DNA from: Candidatus Riflebacteria bacterium HGW-Riflebacteria-2 | GTDB lineage: Bacteria > Muiribacteriota > Ozemobacteria > Ozemobacterales > Ozemobacteraceae | DNA: 64,000 nucleotides | Assembly: GCA_002839435.1 (NCBI GenBank) | Contig: PGYA01000011.1 | Coordinates: forward strand, 121,504-185,503 | Reading direction: 5' to 3' | Shown: piece after piece, positions 18,499 through 27,679 of the stretch | Numbering within the stretch: position 1 is the stretch's first letter | Layout of the letters: every line of letters begins with the position of its first letter | Notes under the pieces: generated by a model | The model's input: the letters and a program-made list of their open reading frames with translations, nothing else | Database searches by the model: none | Told to the model about the DNA's origin: nothing | Program-made: the position numbers and the translations under genes

Positions 18499-19776
18499 AT
18501 GAGTAAAACAAAGATCGATCGAATCGGGTTTGCGGGGCAGTTGCTGAAGGTGATCGAGCAGTTGCGCGAAGAGAGTCAGGGTGTGGTCGGACGGTTGCCG
18601 ACGCTCAAAAAGAGTTTTGAAGAAGCTGAAGATATTATCAGGGGCTTTGTCAAAGATCTCGAAGAGTTGCCGCGCGTCTGCGTTGTCGGATCGACTGGTA
18701 TGGGCAAGAGCACGCTGATCAATCATATTCTTGATATGCCGGTTGCGGCTACTGATGCAGTTTTTTCGACGACGCGGCATGCGCATGCCTATTTTTATCC
18801 CGAAAACGCGCCAGTTTGCGAGATTGTCGATACGCGCGGACTCAACGAGGTTTTTAATCAGGTCGAAGCCGAAAAGCAGCTTATCGAAGAACTCGCTTCG
18901 CGGCGGCCGCACCTGGTTATTTTTGTTTGTGATGCGGTCGGGCGGTCTGGTATCGATCGTGAGCTGACTTTTCTCAAACAACTGCTCGATCACTGTTCGA
19001 ACCTGTTTCATCGCGAGGTCGGCTGTCTGATTCTTGCCAACCGCTGTGATGGCATTACGCCGTCCGGTTTTGGCAATCTACCCGGGCATCCATGGCAGGC
19101 CGCGTCGAAAAACGACAACCAGCGCATAGTCGAAAAGCGCAAATACATAAAAGAAAAGCTTGAACTGATCAAAAAGGTGGTTGCCAACACCGGTTTCAGA
19201 CGCGTGCCGGAAGTACTGCCAGCTGCCATGCTGTGGCAGCCCGAAAAGAAATTCTGGAACCGGGAAGAAATAATGGCCGAGGTTTTCAGGCAGTCGCCGA
19301 CCAACGTGCTCTTCGCTTTCGGCCAGCTCGAGCAGATGTCTGCCAATATCAACAAAACCCTTGAACTGATCGCGCAGGAAATCATCATCAAATTTTCGAT
19401 CGTCAGCGCTACCATCTGCTGGAACCCTTTTCCGGTGCCCGATGCTTTTGTGCTGATGCCGATTCAGGTTGCCATGATCAACGCTGTAAAAGCGATGAAA
19501 ATGACCGGCGAACTCGATGCGGCGGGTATCATGAAGATCGTCGGTCTTGCTTCGCAGGCGGGCAAAATGGCAGCCAATGCCATTCTCAAAATAGTGCCCG
19601 GGGTTGGCCAGGCGATCAACTCGACGGTTGCCGCTACCTTCACCTATGGTCTCGGCCGCATTGCAATAGCACACTATATCTATGGCTGGGGACCTGACAA
19701 ACTGGCTGCTCTTGCTGATTTTGCGCAGTTTCGCGAAGAAGTCGAAAAGTTTCTTGCTGGCCGTTTTAAGAAGTGA
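18499..19776 (+). CDS. Era-like GTPase with DUF697-type C-terminal membrane domain
   Basis: The G domain has G1 GSTGMGKS (64-71), G3 DTRG (111-114) and G4 NRCD (about 180). The C-terminal part (about 305-425) resembles DUF697: NPFPVPDAFVLMPIQVAMI, then an amphipathic, Ala/Gly-rich region with IVPGVGQAI. Proteins of this kind associate with membranes and are often stress-linked; the substrate is unknown. Start 18499 is supported by AGGAGAGG 5 bases upstream. It is convergent with another GTPase gene, only 30 bases away. Confidence 0.88.
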   Translation: MSKTKIDRIGFAGQLLKVIEQLREESQGVVGRLPTLKKSFEEAEDIIRGFVKDLEELPRVCVVGSTGMGKSTLINHILDMPVAATDAVFSTTRHAHAYFYPENAPVCEIVDTRGLNEVFNQVEAEKQLIEELASRRPHLVIFVCDAVGRSGIDRELTFLKQLLDHCSNLFHREVGCLILANRCDGITPSGFGNLPGHPWQAASKNDNQRIVEKRKYIKEKLELIKKVVANTGFRRVPEVLPAAMLWQPEKKFWNREEIMAEVFRQSPTNVLFAFGQLEQMSANINKTLELIAQEIIIKFSIVSATICWNPFPVPDAFVLMPIQVAMINAVKAMKMTGELDAAGIMKIVGLASQAGKMAANAILKIVPGVGQAINSTVAATFTYGLGRIAIAHYIYGWGPDKLAALADFAQFREEVEKFLAGRFKK

Positions 19777-19806
19777 AGCAACGCCTGGTGCCTGGCCGGT
19801 TGCCGG

Positions 19807-21438
19807 CTATCTGGTTTCGCGGTGAAACCTGATCTCGCTGAGCAGGCGATCAGCAGTCATTTTTGCGCGCGCCCTGGCAAAGATCTCAAGACTCTTTTCG
19901 AGATTTTTGCGGTTTTCTTTTTCGGTCGCGAGTTTCGCCTGCAGGTTGTAGATGGACTGCGCGAAAATCCGTTCGATATCGATAACCTTCTGACTGCACG
20001 CTGGATTGCTTTTGGCGAGTTTGAGCAAAAGCCGATATGACTGCAGCATCTTGGCCGAATTCATCATAGCTGTGCCGGCGTTTATGGTTGACGCCATATA
20101 GGCGATAGCGGCACCGCTGCTGGCGCCGGCAAGCACGCCGGCCGAGCCGACGAGAATCAGAGTGCCGCCGAACATGCCGAAACCACCGGCTGCCAGCGAG
20201 CCAAGCCCGAGCCAGGCCAACCCGGCACTGGTCGCCGCAGCGCCTTTGAGCCCGAACAGCGTTGCACCGAGCCAGCCGCCGACGGCTGGAGCCAGCCACC
20301 ACATGCCGACTCCGGCAATTGCGCCAAAAAGGCCAATTTTTACCAGGTTTTTCCAGTTGAACCAGGAACCCTGCAGTTCTTTTCCCAGGGCCGCGAATTC
20401 TTCCTGAAAGCTTTTGATTTCGTCAGCATTGAAGCTGAAATTGCTGATCAGAATTTCCTGCATGTTTGTGCTGAAACGTTTCTGGTCGAACTTGATGGTT
20501 ACTTTATCATCGGCCGAAAAGGGTATGTAGGGTGCAAAAGCAAGCAGGTTCTGCAATATGACCTGTCTCTGCAAAGGATCTGTCGGCAGGTTGCCGATGC
20601 TGTTGAAATCGAGCGGCCGGTATTTGACCTGCTCGCGAAACTGTTCGAGCCAGCCTCGCTTTTTCTCTTGCATTTCGGGCTTGTCTGCGTCGGCAGCGAT
20701 GTCGTTTTCTATTGCTCTGACCTGTATTGCCACAACTTTCTGAAACATGTCGAGGCTGAGGCTGAGGTCACGCAGAATCTGGTCGGGATCTTCCGAAAAA
20801 TCGGCTTTCAGGCAGTCTTTGATGTTGTCGAGGTTCCAGGGTCTGGCGCCTTTGTACCATTCGAGACAGGTCGGTTCTACCAGCTGTAGCTCAGCGCGGC
20901 ACATGCGCGGGAAAAGGCTGAGAATCTGGCTGAGGCGGTTGTTTATGTTTTTGCCCTTTTCAGCCCGCAGGTTGGGCCATGTTTCGGGCAGATTCTCGAA
21001 ACCGGCCGGTTCGATAAGATCCATTTTATTGGCGATTATACAGATTTTGGGGTCGAGCCGGGTTTTTTCGAATATTTCGGCGAGCATCTGCTCGAGTGCG
21101 GCAAACTGTGTGTCGAGTTCCTTGCGCAGTGAGCCGTCCATGCACCAGATAATAATGCCGGGTGCGAGGTCGAGGATCAGCTGCCTGACGTTCTGCCAGG
21201 TTTCGGTGGCAGCGCCGATCTCGTCGGTGCCGCGCGTATCGACAATGATAAGATGCTTGCCGATCTGGTAGCCGGTAGTGTCCTGAGTGCCGGCGCCGAC
21301 ATGGCTGACGCCGGCGACTTCCTGACTGGCGAGGTGGTTGATCAGCGATGATTTTCCGGCACCTGAGCTACCGATAACCAGCGCCAGGTTCTGTTCGCTG
21401 CGACTTTCCTGCAACTGCTCAAGACTAATTGATTCCAT
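19807..21438 (-). CDS. Era/dynamin-like GTPase with membrane-spanning region
   Basis: The G domain has G1 GSSGAGKS (23-30), G3 DTRG (67-70) and G4 NKMD (about 137). A helical middle part contains the acidic ADADKPEMQEKKRG segment. A long Gly/Ala-rich hydrophobic region (about 365-450) is predicted to insert in membrane, and a coiled-coil tail (about 485-540) follows. Start 21438 (MESISLEQ) is chosen because GAGGA precedes it; an upstream frame extension to 21537 reads like non-coding sequence. It faces the GTPase gene at 18499. Possibly the two products form a pair, but that is inference. Confidence 0.85.
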   Translation of the reverse strand: MESISLEQLQESRSEQNLALVIGSSGAGKSSLINHLASQEVAGVSHVGAGTQDTTGYQIGKHLIIVDTRGTDEIGAATETWQNVRQLILDLAPGIIIWCMDGSLRKELDTQFAALEQMLAEIFEKTRLDPKICIIANKMDLIEPAGFENLPETWPNLRAEKGKNINNRLSQILSLFPRMCRAELQLVEPTCLEWYKGARPWNLDNIKDCLKADFSEDPDQILRDLSLSLDMFQKVVAIQVRAIENDIAADADKPEMQEKKRGWLEQFREQVKYRPLDFNSIGNLPTDPLQRQVILQNLLAFAPYIPFSADDKVTIKFDQKRFSTNMQEILISNFSFNADEIKSFQEEFAALGKELQGSWFNWKNLVKIGLFGAIAGVGMWWLAPAVGGWLGATLFGLKGAAATSAGLAWLGLGSLAAGGFGMFGGTLILVGSAGVLAGASSGAAIAYMASTINAGTAMMNSAKMLQSYRLLLKLAKSNPACSQKVIDIERIFAQSIYNLQAKLATEKENRKNLEKSLEIFARARAKMTADRLLSEIRFHRETR

Positions 21439-21613
21439 TTTCTCAATCCTCGACAGGGCCGGTTTAACGCCCTGATTGTGTGATTTTATATATACAGCAT
21501 GCCACAACAATGGTTTGATATTCAAGGAAACTGCCATGGCGATCTCATTGATTTAAGGGGCTGCTTCGGAGATAAAGGTCTTCTCGCAGTGCCGGAGGGT
21601 TTTGCAAAAGCTT

Positions 21614-22276
21614 TCAGGCAGAAGATGATTCTGGTGCCTGTCTGTCAGGAATCATCAGCGCGTAAGCGATCAGAAAAAGGGAATAGAAGCTGACAAAGAA
21701 ACACCAGTTGCTGGCGGCATTGTCGGTGAAGAGATAACTTAAAAGAGCCCATAGCCAGCCCCATGAAACGATCAGCAGGCTTTGCCAGAAAGGCCGCCAC
21801 CATAGCAGGAATGGCAGGCCAATGATAGTTGCCCATAATGAGTAGACCCAGGGGTCATAATGCGGCGGGTTTTCGCGCGACCACCAGTTCAGATAGCCCT
21901 GAGGTGTAACCTGAGTGAATTCAGGCCAATAATAGATACGAACAGCGACAACAAAGGCCAGGCCCGCCAGCAACAAAGCAAAAAAACTGTATTTTCTCGT
22001 CTTCACAGGCTGATCGTAGATCGAGCCAAAAAGCGGGCCCCAGGCCTGTGATAAAAGGGCTATCGGAATCAGACCTATGGTGAGCAGCATGTTAACTATG
22101 CCACAGATTCTTGGGTCCCCAAGCCAGATAAAACCTTCCACCCACTGCATGGCAGTTATTCCCGTCAGGGCAACCGCCGCCCACTTCAGTCTCGGGTGAT
22201 TGCGGCGGTGAAGCCAGGCGGCCACTCCGTAACTGCAGGTTCCGGCAATCAGACTGGCGGTAGCATTAAAACACAC
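21614..22276 (-). CDS. DUF6629-like multi-spanning membrane protein
   Basis: About seven hydrophobic spans in 220 residues. The start with MCFNATASLIAG and the following MQWVEGFIWLGD segment match what I recall of the DUF6629 family, whose function is unknown. Start 22276 (GTG) is preferred over a TTG at 22297 because GGAG lies 7 bases upstream and the family begins MCF. Single gene, no obvious partners. Confidence 0.75.
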   Translation of the reverse strand: MCFNATASLIAGTCSYGVAAWLHRRNHPRLKWAAVALTGITAMQWVEGFIWLGDPRICGIVNMLLTIGLIPIALLSQAWGPLFGSIYDQPVKTRKYSFFALLLAGLAFVVAVRIYYWPEFTQVTPQGYLNWWSRENPPHYDPWVYSLWATIIGLPFLLWWRPFWQSLLIVSWGWLWALLSYLFTDNAASNWCFFVSFYSLFLIAYALMIPDRQAPESSSA

Positions 22277-22340
22277 ATTAGTTCTCCAGAGAAACAACTC
22301 CGCGAAAGACTTCTCTTAAAGCCTTACTCTCGTTCAGAAT

Positions 22341-22592
22341 TCATTCGTAGGAATGCTGAATCACAGCTTCTACGCCCTGTTCGGTCAGTTCCCTTCTAAC
22401 TTCGCCGACGACAAAATCACCAAGTTTCAGTTTAACTTTTTCAACAATTTTGCTGTCTACTGCTGCTTTTAGAGCGCTTTCCGGCATCATGGCGACCAGA
22501 GCTTCCGGCATATTGTGACGACTGGCGTAAAGCTTCGCAAGTTCGCTATAGTTACCAATTTCAATATCAAGGCAAAGTTTTATTTGTGGCAT
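22341..22592 (-). CDS. small hypothetical protein, 83 residues
   Basis: GAGG lies 5-6 bases before the ATG. The sequence is mostly helical and charged (KLKLGDFVVGEVRRELTEQG near the C-terminus) with a single Cys. No family is recognised. It is upstream of the DUF6629-like gene on the same strand, gap 64 bases, and may be co-transcribed. Confidence 0.65.
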   Translation of the reverse strand: MPQIKLCLDIEIGNYSELAKLYASRHNMPEALVAMMPESALKAAVDSKIVEKVKLKLGDFVVGEVRRELTEQGVEAVIQHSYE

Positions 22593-22823
22593 AGTACCTC
22601 ATTTTTGCAATCATTTCGCTTATAATCAGGCTGATAAATTATCATAAACAGTTGAAAAAGTCAGTGATATGATAAACATCAGCTCACATAAGCTGGATCG
22701 CCGCGGCCTACCCGAGGAAGCCATGGGTAAAGCAGAAATTACTTTTGTGCAGCATCGTTAAAATGTGCTATAGATGAATAATCGAATCGGTTTTACATAT
22801 CATTTTATTGCAGGAGTGTGGTC

Positions 22824-23207
22824 ATGAAAAAAGTTGCAGTTGTGATTGTATGTTTGCTGGCGGTTGCCGTTCTGACTAATGGTTGTTGCAATGTAGCCGC
22901 CAAGCGCGATGAGGCTCGGGCCAAAGCCTGCTCAGCCAATATGCGGGTAATGCAGGGATGTATCGAAATGTATAACATGGATCATTCAGAAATGATGAAA
23001 ACCCCTGAATTCAGTATGTTTCAGGAAGGTGGCGTGATGATGCAGGAGAAACTTCTGAGACAACCGATTCAGTTGCCAAGTGAAAAATGTTCCTATTTGT
23101 TTCACGGTGATTTTTCCATAATTGATGACGTTCCTGAAGCCGGGGTCATAAAGTGCTCTGAGCATGGTTCAGTCGCTGATATAGAAGCAAAGTATTCGCG
23201 CCGCTAA
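22824..23207 (+). CDS. lipoprotein with pseudopilin-like N-terminal region
   Basis: A short signal with lipobox (VLTNGC) is followed by ACSANMRVMQGCIEMYNMDH, the pattern at the start of the mature helix of type II secretion pseudopilins. The rest has paired Cys (near 90 and 109) and a CSEHG end like G-type pseudopilins. The canonical prepilin cleavage motif (Gly then Phe-Thr-Leu-x-Glu) is missing, so this looks like a pilin-like domain recast as a lipoprotein. Start 22824 is supported by CAGGAG 7 bases upstream. Weak promoter TTGTGC (22745) with TATAGA (22769). Confidence 0.7.
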   Translation: MKKVAVVIVCLLAVAVLTNGCCNVAAKRDEARAKACSANMRVMQGCIEMYNMDHSEMMKTPEFSMFQEGGVMMQEKLLRQPIQLPSEKCSYLFHGDFSIIDDVPEAGVIKCSEHGSVADIEAKYSRR

Positions 23208-23293
23208 GATTGCGGTTCGACTCATCTGTGGAATTTCACATCCTGAAAGCAGCCAGATGGTCGATACAAGCTTGCTTCATGTGAGAGCCCGAG

Positions 23294-24256
23294 ATGAAAA
23301 TCTGTCCGAAATGTAACAAGTCTTTTCCTGACGGGGTTAAATTGTGCCCTTTCGATCGCATCGCACTGGTTGCGGAAAGTGCGATGCCAGAATCGGCGAA
23401 CGATCCTGGTCAGGCTGACCAGGCGAGGCCTGGTCGAATCGATATGCCGCCGGCCGACGATCTTGCTGCGCTGAGGATTTTGCAGGACGGTTCGAACCGC
23501 CTGCTGTTCGAAACTCAAGCCTTTTACCACGCGCCAATACAGGCCTTGATGGTCTTTGGCGGCGGCATAGTGTTTGCGGTAATCGCTTCGCTTACCGGAA
23601 TGAAGTCAAAGGGTGGCTCGGCAGCGCCAAGCATGGAAGGCGAGACGGCGGTCATGCTTATCGTTATCGGCATTCTGGCTCTGGCGGCCGGGTTGGCTCT
23701 GCAATACATTTTCAGGCACTACACGGTTTTTGATCTCCGCAGTGGCATGGTTTTACGCCAGGCACGCGCCGCCGGCAAAGTCATCTGGGAAGGACCACTG
23801 TTCCGCCTCGATCAGTTGCTGGCGGTCGGCACTACAACGCGTTCGGCCGGAATCTCTGCAGAGAATCTTAAAATGATGATCGTTGGCGGTTTAAGCAAAG
23901 GCAATAATCGTGCGCTGCCATATGATGTTTCACTGGTGCTGCTGGGCAAAGACGGCAAAATCCATGAGATAACCGCTTTTCGTAATGGCATGCGCCAGGC
24001 TTATCTTGCTGAAAATCGCGCTGATCTGCTCGCCAGTGTTCTGAGTCTCCCAGTTACAATAAGTAAAGAAGGCAACATGCTGCAAGTGGTTCGCAAGCCA
24101 GGTCGGCCGATTAGCCTGCAGGCGGTATCGATCAGTGCAGTTGCCAATAAGCCAGAAAACATCGCCAACAAGGCGCTGGTCTGGCTAATTCTGATTGTGT
24201 TTCTTATCGGTGGCTGGTTTTTGTTGATGGCCTGGTCCGGAGTCTGGAAAAAGTAG
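23294..24256 (+). CDS. membrane protein with N-terminal zinc ribbon
   Basis: The start MKICPKCNKSFPDGVKLCPF is a zinc-ribbon-like knuckle with Cys at 4, 7 and 18 (a fourth ligand is not obvious). Two membrane spans follow near 78-130, then a cytoplasmic domain of about 150 residues and a last span near 295-315. No enzyme motif is visible. The ribosome site before the ATG is weak. Function unknown. Confidence 0.7.
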   Translation: MKICPKCNKSFPDGVKLCPFDRIALVAESAMPESANDPGQADQARPGRIDMPPADDLAALRILQDGSNRLLFETQAFYHAPIQALMVFGGGIVFAVIASLTGMKSKGGSAAPSMEGETAVMLIVIGILALAAGLALQYIFRHYTVFDLRSGMVLRQARAAGKVIWEGPLFRLDQLLAVGTTTRSAGISAENLKMMIVGGLSKGNNRALPYDVSLVLLGKDGKIHEITAFRNGMRQAYLAENRADLLASVLSLPVTISKEGNMLQVVRKPGRPISLQAVSISAVANKPENIANKALVWLILIVFLIGGWFLLMAWSGVWKK

Positions 24257-24260
24257 TTTT

Positions 24261-24288
24261 TTTACATTCTCTGTTTGTCGCCTATGGT
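24261..24288 (+). promoter_or_regulatory. promoter of the FtsX-type exporter operon
   Basis: TTTACA at 24261-24266 and TATGGT at 24283-24288, 16-base spacer. The segment from 24261 to 24292 is almost identical to the promoter at 27617 (see finding). Confidence 0.5.
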
Positions 24289-24358
24289 TGAATCAGAACC
24301 CGCAAAAAATTGCTGGAGAAATTGATAGATGTGACGGTCAGCCGCAGGAGAATGCCAT

Positions 24359-25660
24359 TTGAATGATGACGTAATTGTATGTGCTCTACGTGAGCTTCGT
24401 CAAAACTGGCGCAGAACCCTGGCAGTAATCAGCGGTTACGCCGTGACGGTGGCTTTAGTTATTGTTCTGGCTGCGGTTTTTCTTTATTCGCGGGTCGTGC
24501 AGGATATCATGATCGGTGGCACCGGCACTTACTTCGTCACCTGGCTGCCGGCCTGTGGCGACATCAGCTCGTTGACCGAAGAAGAGCTGGCCGGTCTTGC
24601 CAAAGGCATAATTCCGGCCAAGTGCCAGGAACAATGCGAGAACTGTACCGGCTGCAACAAGAAGCCCTACGACATTCTCAACGAAGGCTTCGTAGTTAAT
24701 ACCAACACGACCCGCCTGCTGACGACCGAGCTGGCAGAAAAGGTTGCGGCGCTAGATTCCCTCAAAAATGTTTCTCCGTGTCTGATGTTCAGGTTTAGAG
24801 ATCCTACGAATAACCTGATTTTTACAGTTGCCGGCGTGAATCCGCAAGATTATGCTGTAGAGCGGAATTGTGTCGCAGTCAGTGATCTGGTCGAAGGAAG
24901 CTTTCTTGATGCCGCGCAGCCTGGCAAAATCGTTGTTGAAAGCGGCTTTGCCATCAACAATGGCCTCAAGCCCGGCATGAAATTCTCTGTCGCCGAAGAA
25001 GAATTCGAGATCGCTGGTCTGGTCAAAACCGGCGTGCGGCCGCTTAATCCCGATATAATGATGCTTTTTGCAGACGCAGAACGGGTGATCAACAAGCGCA
25101 TCCACAATCCGCTCGAAAAAGAAGCCAATATAATACTGGCGGTTTCGCACGATGCGACGCATCATCGCAAGGCGATGGAAGACGTTAAAAAGCTGCTTAA
25201 AACCGACAGTCTGCTGACGACCGGCTGTTACTGGCCGGCTTCTGAAGCGCTTGGCCTCAGCGGTCGTATGGTCTGGGGTTTTATGCTGATTGTCATGCTT
25301 GGCAGTGTTATGTTCGCTGCAAAAATTCAGTGGTCAGCTGTGGTTGAACGTTATCGTAATCTCGCTATTCTCCGGGCTATTGGCTGGTCGAACCGGGTGA
25401 TTGTCTGGCAGCTGCTTTGCGAGTCGCTGTTTCAGTCTGTTGTTGGCAGTCTGGTCGGTGTTCTGATCGGCGCCGGGCTGATCATCACCTTGCCGGTAAA
25501 TTCTCTTCTCGGTGTGGATGCTGCAATGACCGGTGTTCTTAATCCGGCGCTTGCTGCGGTAATTTTCGTTTTTGCGGTTCTGGCCGGCTTGCTGGCTTCA
25601 CTGTTTCCGGTTTTGCGCATGCATGCGCGATTGCCTCTCGATGATCTGAGGCGTTTTTAA
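24359..25660 (+). CDS. FtsX/MacB-type ABC permease with Cys cluster
   Basis: The 433-residue permease has one N-terminal span (about 20-43), a large extracytoplasmic domain and three C-terminal spans with the FtsX-like pattern. The extracytoplasmic domain has an unusual Cys group: C66, C89, C93, C96 and C99 (KCQEQCENCTGC), a CxxxCxxCxxC arrangement that could bind metal or form disulfides. The start is TTG, 8 bases after GGAG (24347-24350). It is the first gene of a permease-ATPase-permease set. The cargo is unknown; the Cys group hints at a metal or redox-related substrate. Confidence 0.88.
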   Translation: MNDDVIVCALRELRQNWRRTLAVISGYAVTVALVIVLAAVFLYSRVVQDIMIGGTGTYFVTWLPACGDISSLTEEELAGLAKGIIPAKCQEQCENCTGCNKKPYDILNEGFVVNTNTTRLLTTELAEKVAALDSLKNVSPCLMFRFRDPTNNLIFTVAGVNPQDYAVERNCVAVSDLVEGSFLDAAQPGKIVVESGFAINNGLKPGMKFSVAEEEFEIAGLVKTGVRPLNPDIMMLFADAERVINKRIHNPLEKEANIILAVSHDATHHRKAMEDVKKLLKTDSLLTTGCYWPASEALGLSGRMVWGFMLIVMLGSVMFAAKIQWSAVVERYRNLAILRAIGWSNRVIVWQLLCESLFQSVVGSLVGVLIGAGLIITLPVNSLLGVDAAMTGVLNPALAAVIFVFAVLAGLLASLFPVLRMHARLPLDDLRRF

Positions 25661-25678
25661 TCTGGTATGGAGGGTTGC

Positions 25679-26362
25679 ATGGAGCCGTTGCTAAGGGTCG
25701 AAAAGCTCAGCAAGAGCTATCATACGCGTGGCCATGAAGTTAAAGTTTTTACGGACGTATCTTTTGCGGTCAATGCCGGTGAACTGCTGCTCATTACCGG
25801 GCGCAGCGGCGTCGGCAAATCGACTCTGCTCGGCCTGTTGAGCGGTCTCGACCGGGCAAGCGGCGGCAGCATATTTTTTCAGGAAAAAGAAGTTACCGGG
25901 CTGTCACTGGCTGAACTGGCCGAATTGCGTGCGAGCAGCATCGGCATGATTTTTCAGAATTTCAATCTTATACCTGGCTGGAATGCCCGCGAAAACGTCG
26001 AGGCGGTTCTCATGCATCGCGGCATCAGCGCCACAGAGCGCCAGAAGCGTGCGGTCGAAATATTGCGCGAACTTGGTCTTGCCGATCGCCTCGAAAACCT
26101 GCCGGCCGAGCTCAGCGTCGGGCAGCAGCAGCGCGTAGCCATTGCCCGCACACTGGTTAATGATCCGGTACTTATTCTTGCCGACGAACCAACCGGCGAT
26201 GTTGACCCTGAAACTGCCGCTGAAATCGTCGAATTGCTGCTTCCCAGAGTTAAGAGTGGGCGTGCAGCAATGATAGTGGCTTCGCATGGCCTGTTCGATT
26301 CGTCTCTGGCTACCCGTATTGTTTGTCTTAAAGACGGCAGTCTGAGCGAGGCTGCGCAGTGA
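25679..26362 (+). CDS. MacB/LolD-type ABC transporter ATPase
   Basis: The 227-residue ATPase has Walker A GRSGVGKST, signature LSVGQQQR and Walker B LILADEPTGDVD, typical of the LolD/MacB branch that powers FtsX-like permeases. Start 25679 is preferred over 25667 because GGAGGG (25669-25674) sits just upstream. It lies 18 bases after the first permease and 10 bases before the second. Confidence 0.93.
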   Translation: MEPLLRVEKLSKSYHTRGHEVKVFTDVSFAVNAGELLLITGRSGVGKSTLLGLLSGLDRASGGSIFFQEKEVTGLSLAELAELRASSIGMIFQNFNLIPGWNARENVEAVLMHRGISATERQKRAVEILRELGLADRLENLPAELSVGQQQRVAIARTLVNDPVLILADEPTGDVDPETAAEIVELLLPRVKSGRAAMIVASHGLFDSSLATRIVCLKDGSLSEAAQ

Positions 26363-26372
26363 TGGCCGGCGC

Positions 26373-27599
26373 ATGAGAGATATACTTGTAAATGCCTGGC
26401 GTGAACTATGGCGGCGAAAAATGCGCTCTTTCGGCGCTGTCGGCGGTTATCTGCTGGCCTGCTCCTTCATCGTTGCCATTGTGCTGATGCTGCAGTTCGA
26501 TCTGCAGTCGAAGCACGCGACCGTGAATTATATGGGCGCCAGATTTCTGGCTTATCAGCCATTCGTGCGCACAGCTGACCCCGATGCAATCGGGCGGCCG
26601 CTCGACCCGGTCAACGAAGGATTCTTCACCGAACCGACGATTGTGACGCGGTTGTTGCCAAAGAGTCTGCTCGAACAGATTGCGGCGATTCCCGAAGTGA
26701 GAACGGTGGCGCCTTTTCTGCTCTACCGATTCAAGCAGGGCGAGAATGGCCATATTTTCAGTGTCGGGGCTTACGATACAAAGAATCAGGATGCTGCACG
26801 CCGCGCTCTGGTATCGCCAGCCGATCTAATCAGCGGCGCTTTTTTCAGAGCTGGCGACAGCAACGTCGTTCTTGTCGATAAGTCCTACGCCGATCTCTGG
26901 GATCTCAAGGTCGGCTCGGTGGTGGTAATCGGCGACATGCTCTACCCGGTTATCGGCATCACGGCTTCGCATGCTCGCACAGCCCGTGCTGACGTCTACA
27001 TGCTCTGGCCAGACGCCTTAGCTGCCATCAACAAACGGCTGGGCCGGCCGCTCGCCGATGAGGCCAATATCTTTCTGGTCGAGGCTAACGGTATCGAAGC
27101 GGCTCCTGTCGCCATGAAAAAAGTCGAAGCGGTGCTGCAACAGGGCCACGCCAACCCGGTCGTCTGCATGCTGCCGGTGGTTAAGTTCATGGGTCTCAGC
27201 CATGAAACACTGAAGCTGGTGCTGGCGATCGTGTCGGTTCTGACCATTTTCTTCGCCATGAATTCGCAGTGGACAACTGTATCGGAACGCCGTCACGAGA
27301 TTGCCATTCTCAAGGCAATCGGCTGGAAAGATGCGCACATTTTTCTGCAGATCATCGTCGAGTCGCTGCTGGTTGCGTTGCTCGGTTCAGCGCTTGGCGG
27401 CCTGGCCGGCTACGTTGGCTTTCTGGCAATTTCGACCAGTATGGGCGCGCGGGTAAGCCTTGCTTATTACGTAATCAGAGCTCCTCTGACGATTCTCATC
27501 ATCATGCTGACCGCATTGCTCACCGGCATCCTGGCCGGACTGCTGCCAGCCTCCCGTGCCGCCAGAACTCGCCCCGCCGAAGTTTTGCGCACCCTCTGA
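26373..27599 (+). CDS. FtsX/MacB-type ABC permease
   Basis: The 408-residue permease has one N-terminal span (about 16-38), a large extracytoplasmic domain and three C-terminal spans. It is homologous in layout to the permease at 24359 but without its Cys group, so the pair would form a heterodimer around the shared ATPase. The closing SRAARTRPAEVLRTL is characteristic of FtsX-type permeases. The operon ends here; a separate promoter follows. Confidence 0.9.
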   Translation: MRDILVNAWRELWRRKMRSFGAVGGYLLACSFIVAIVLMLQFDLQSKHATVNYMGARFLAYQPFVRTADPDAIGRPLDPVNEGFFTEPTIVTRLLPKSLLEQIAAIPEVRTVAPFLLYRFKQGENGHIFSVGAYDTKNQDAARRALVSPADLISGAFFRAGDSNVVLVDKSYADLWDLKVGSVVVIGDMLYPVIGITASHARTARADVYMLWPDALAAINKRLGRPLADEANIFLVEANGIEAAPVAMKKVEAVLQQGHANPVVCMLPVVKFMGLSHETLKLVLAIVSVLTIFFAMNSQWTTVSERRHEIAILKAIGWKDAHIFLQIIVESLLVALLGSALGGLAGYVGFLAISTSMGARVSLAYYVIRAPLTILIIMLTALLTGILAGLLPASRAARTRPAEVLRTL

Positions 27600-27616
27600 A
27601 TTTTTCTCTCAGGCTA

Positions 27617-27645
27617 TTTACATTCGCTATTTGTTCGCCTATAAT
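27617..27645 (+). promoter_or_regulatory. strong sigma-70 promoter of the radical SAM gene pair
   Basis: TTTACA (27617-27622), 17-base spacer, TATAAT (27640-27645). The sequence from 27617 to 27649 closely matches the promoter at 24261. Confidence 0.75.
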
Positions 27646-27679
27646 TGAAATATATGAGGCGAAAAAATGGCGAAAAATT

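Noticed and set aside
27269..27679. Upstream extension of the radical SAM frame through the end of the permease gene
   Set aside because: The frame is open by chance over a confidently coding permease; composition is Arg/Ser-rich, and the promoter at 27617 lies inside it.
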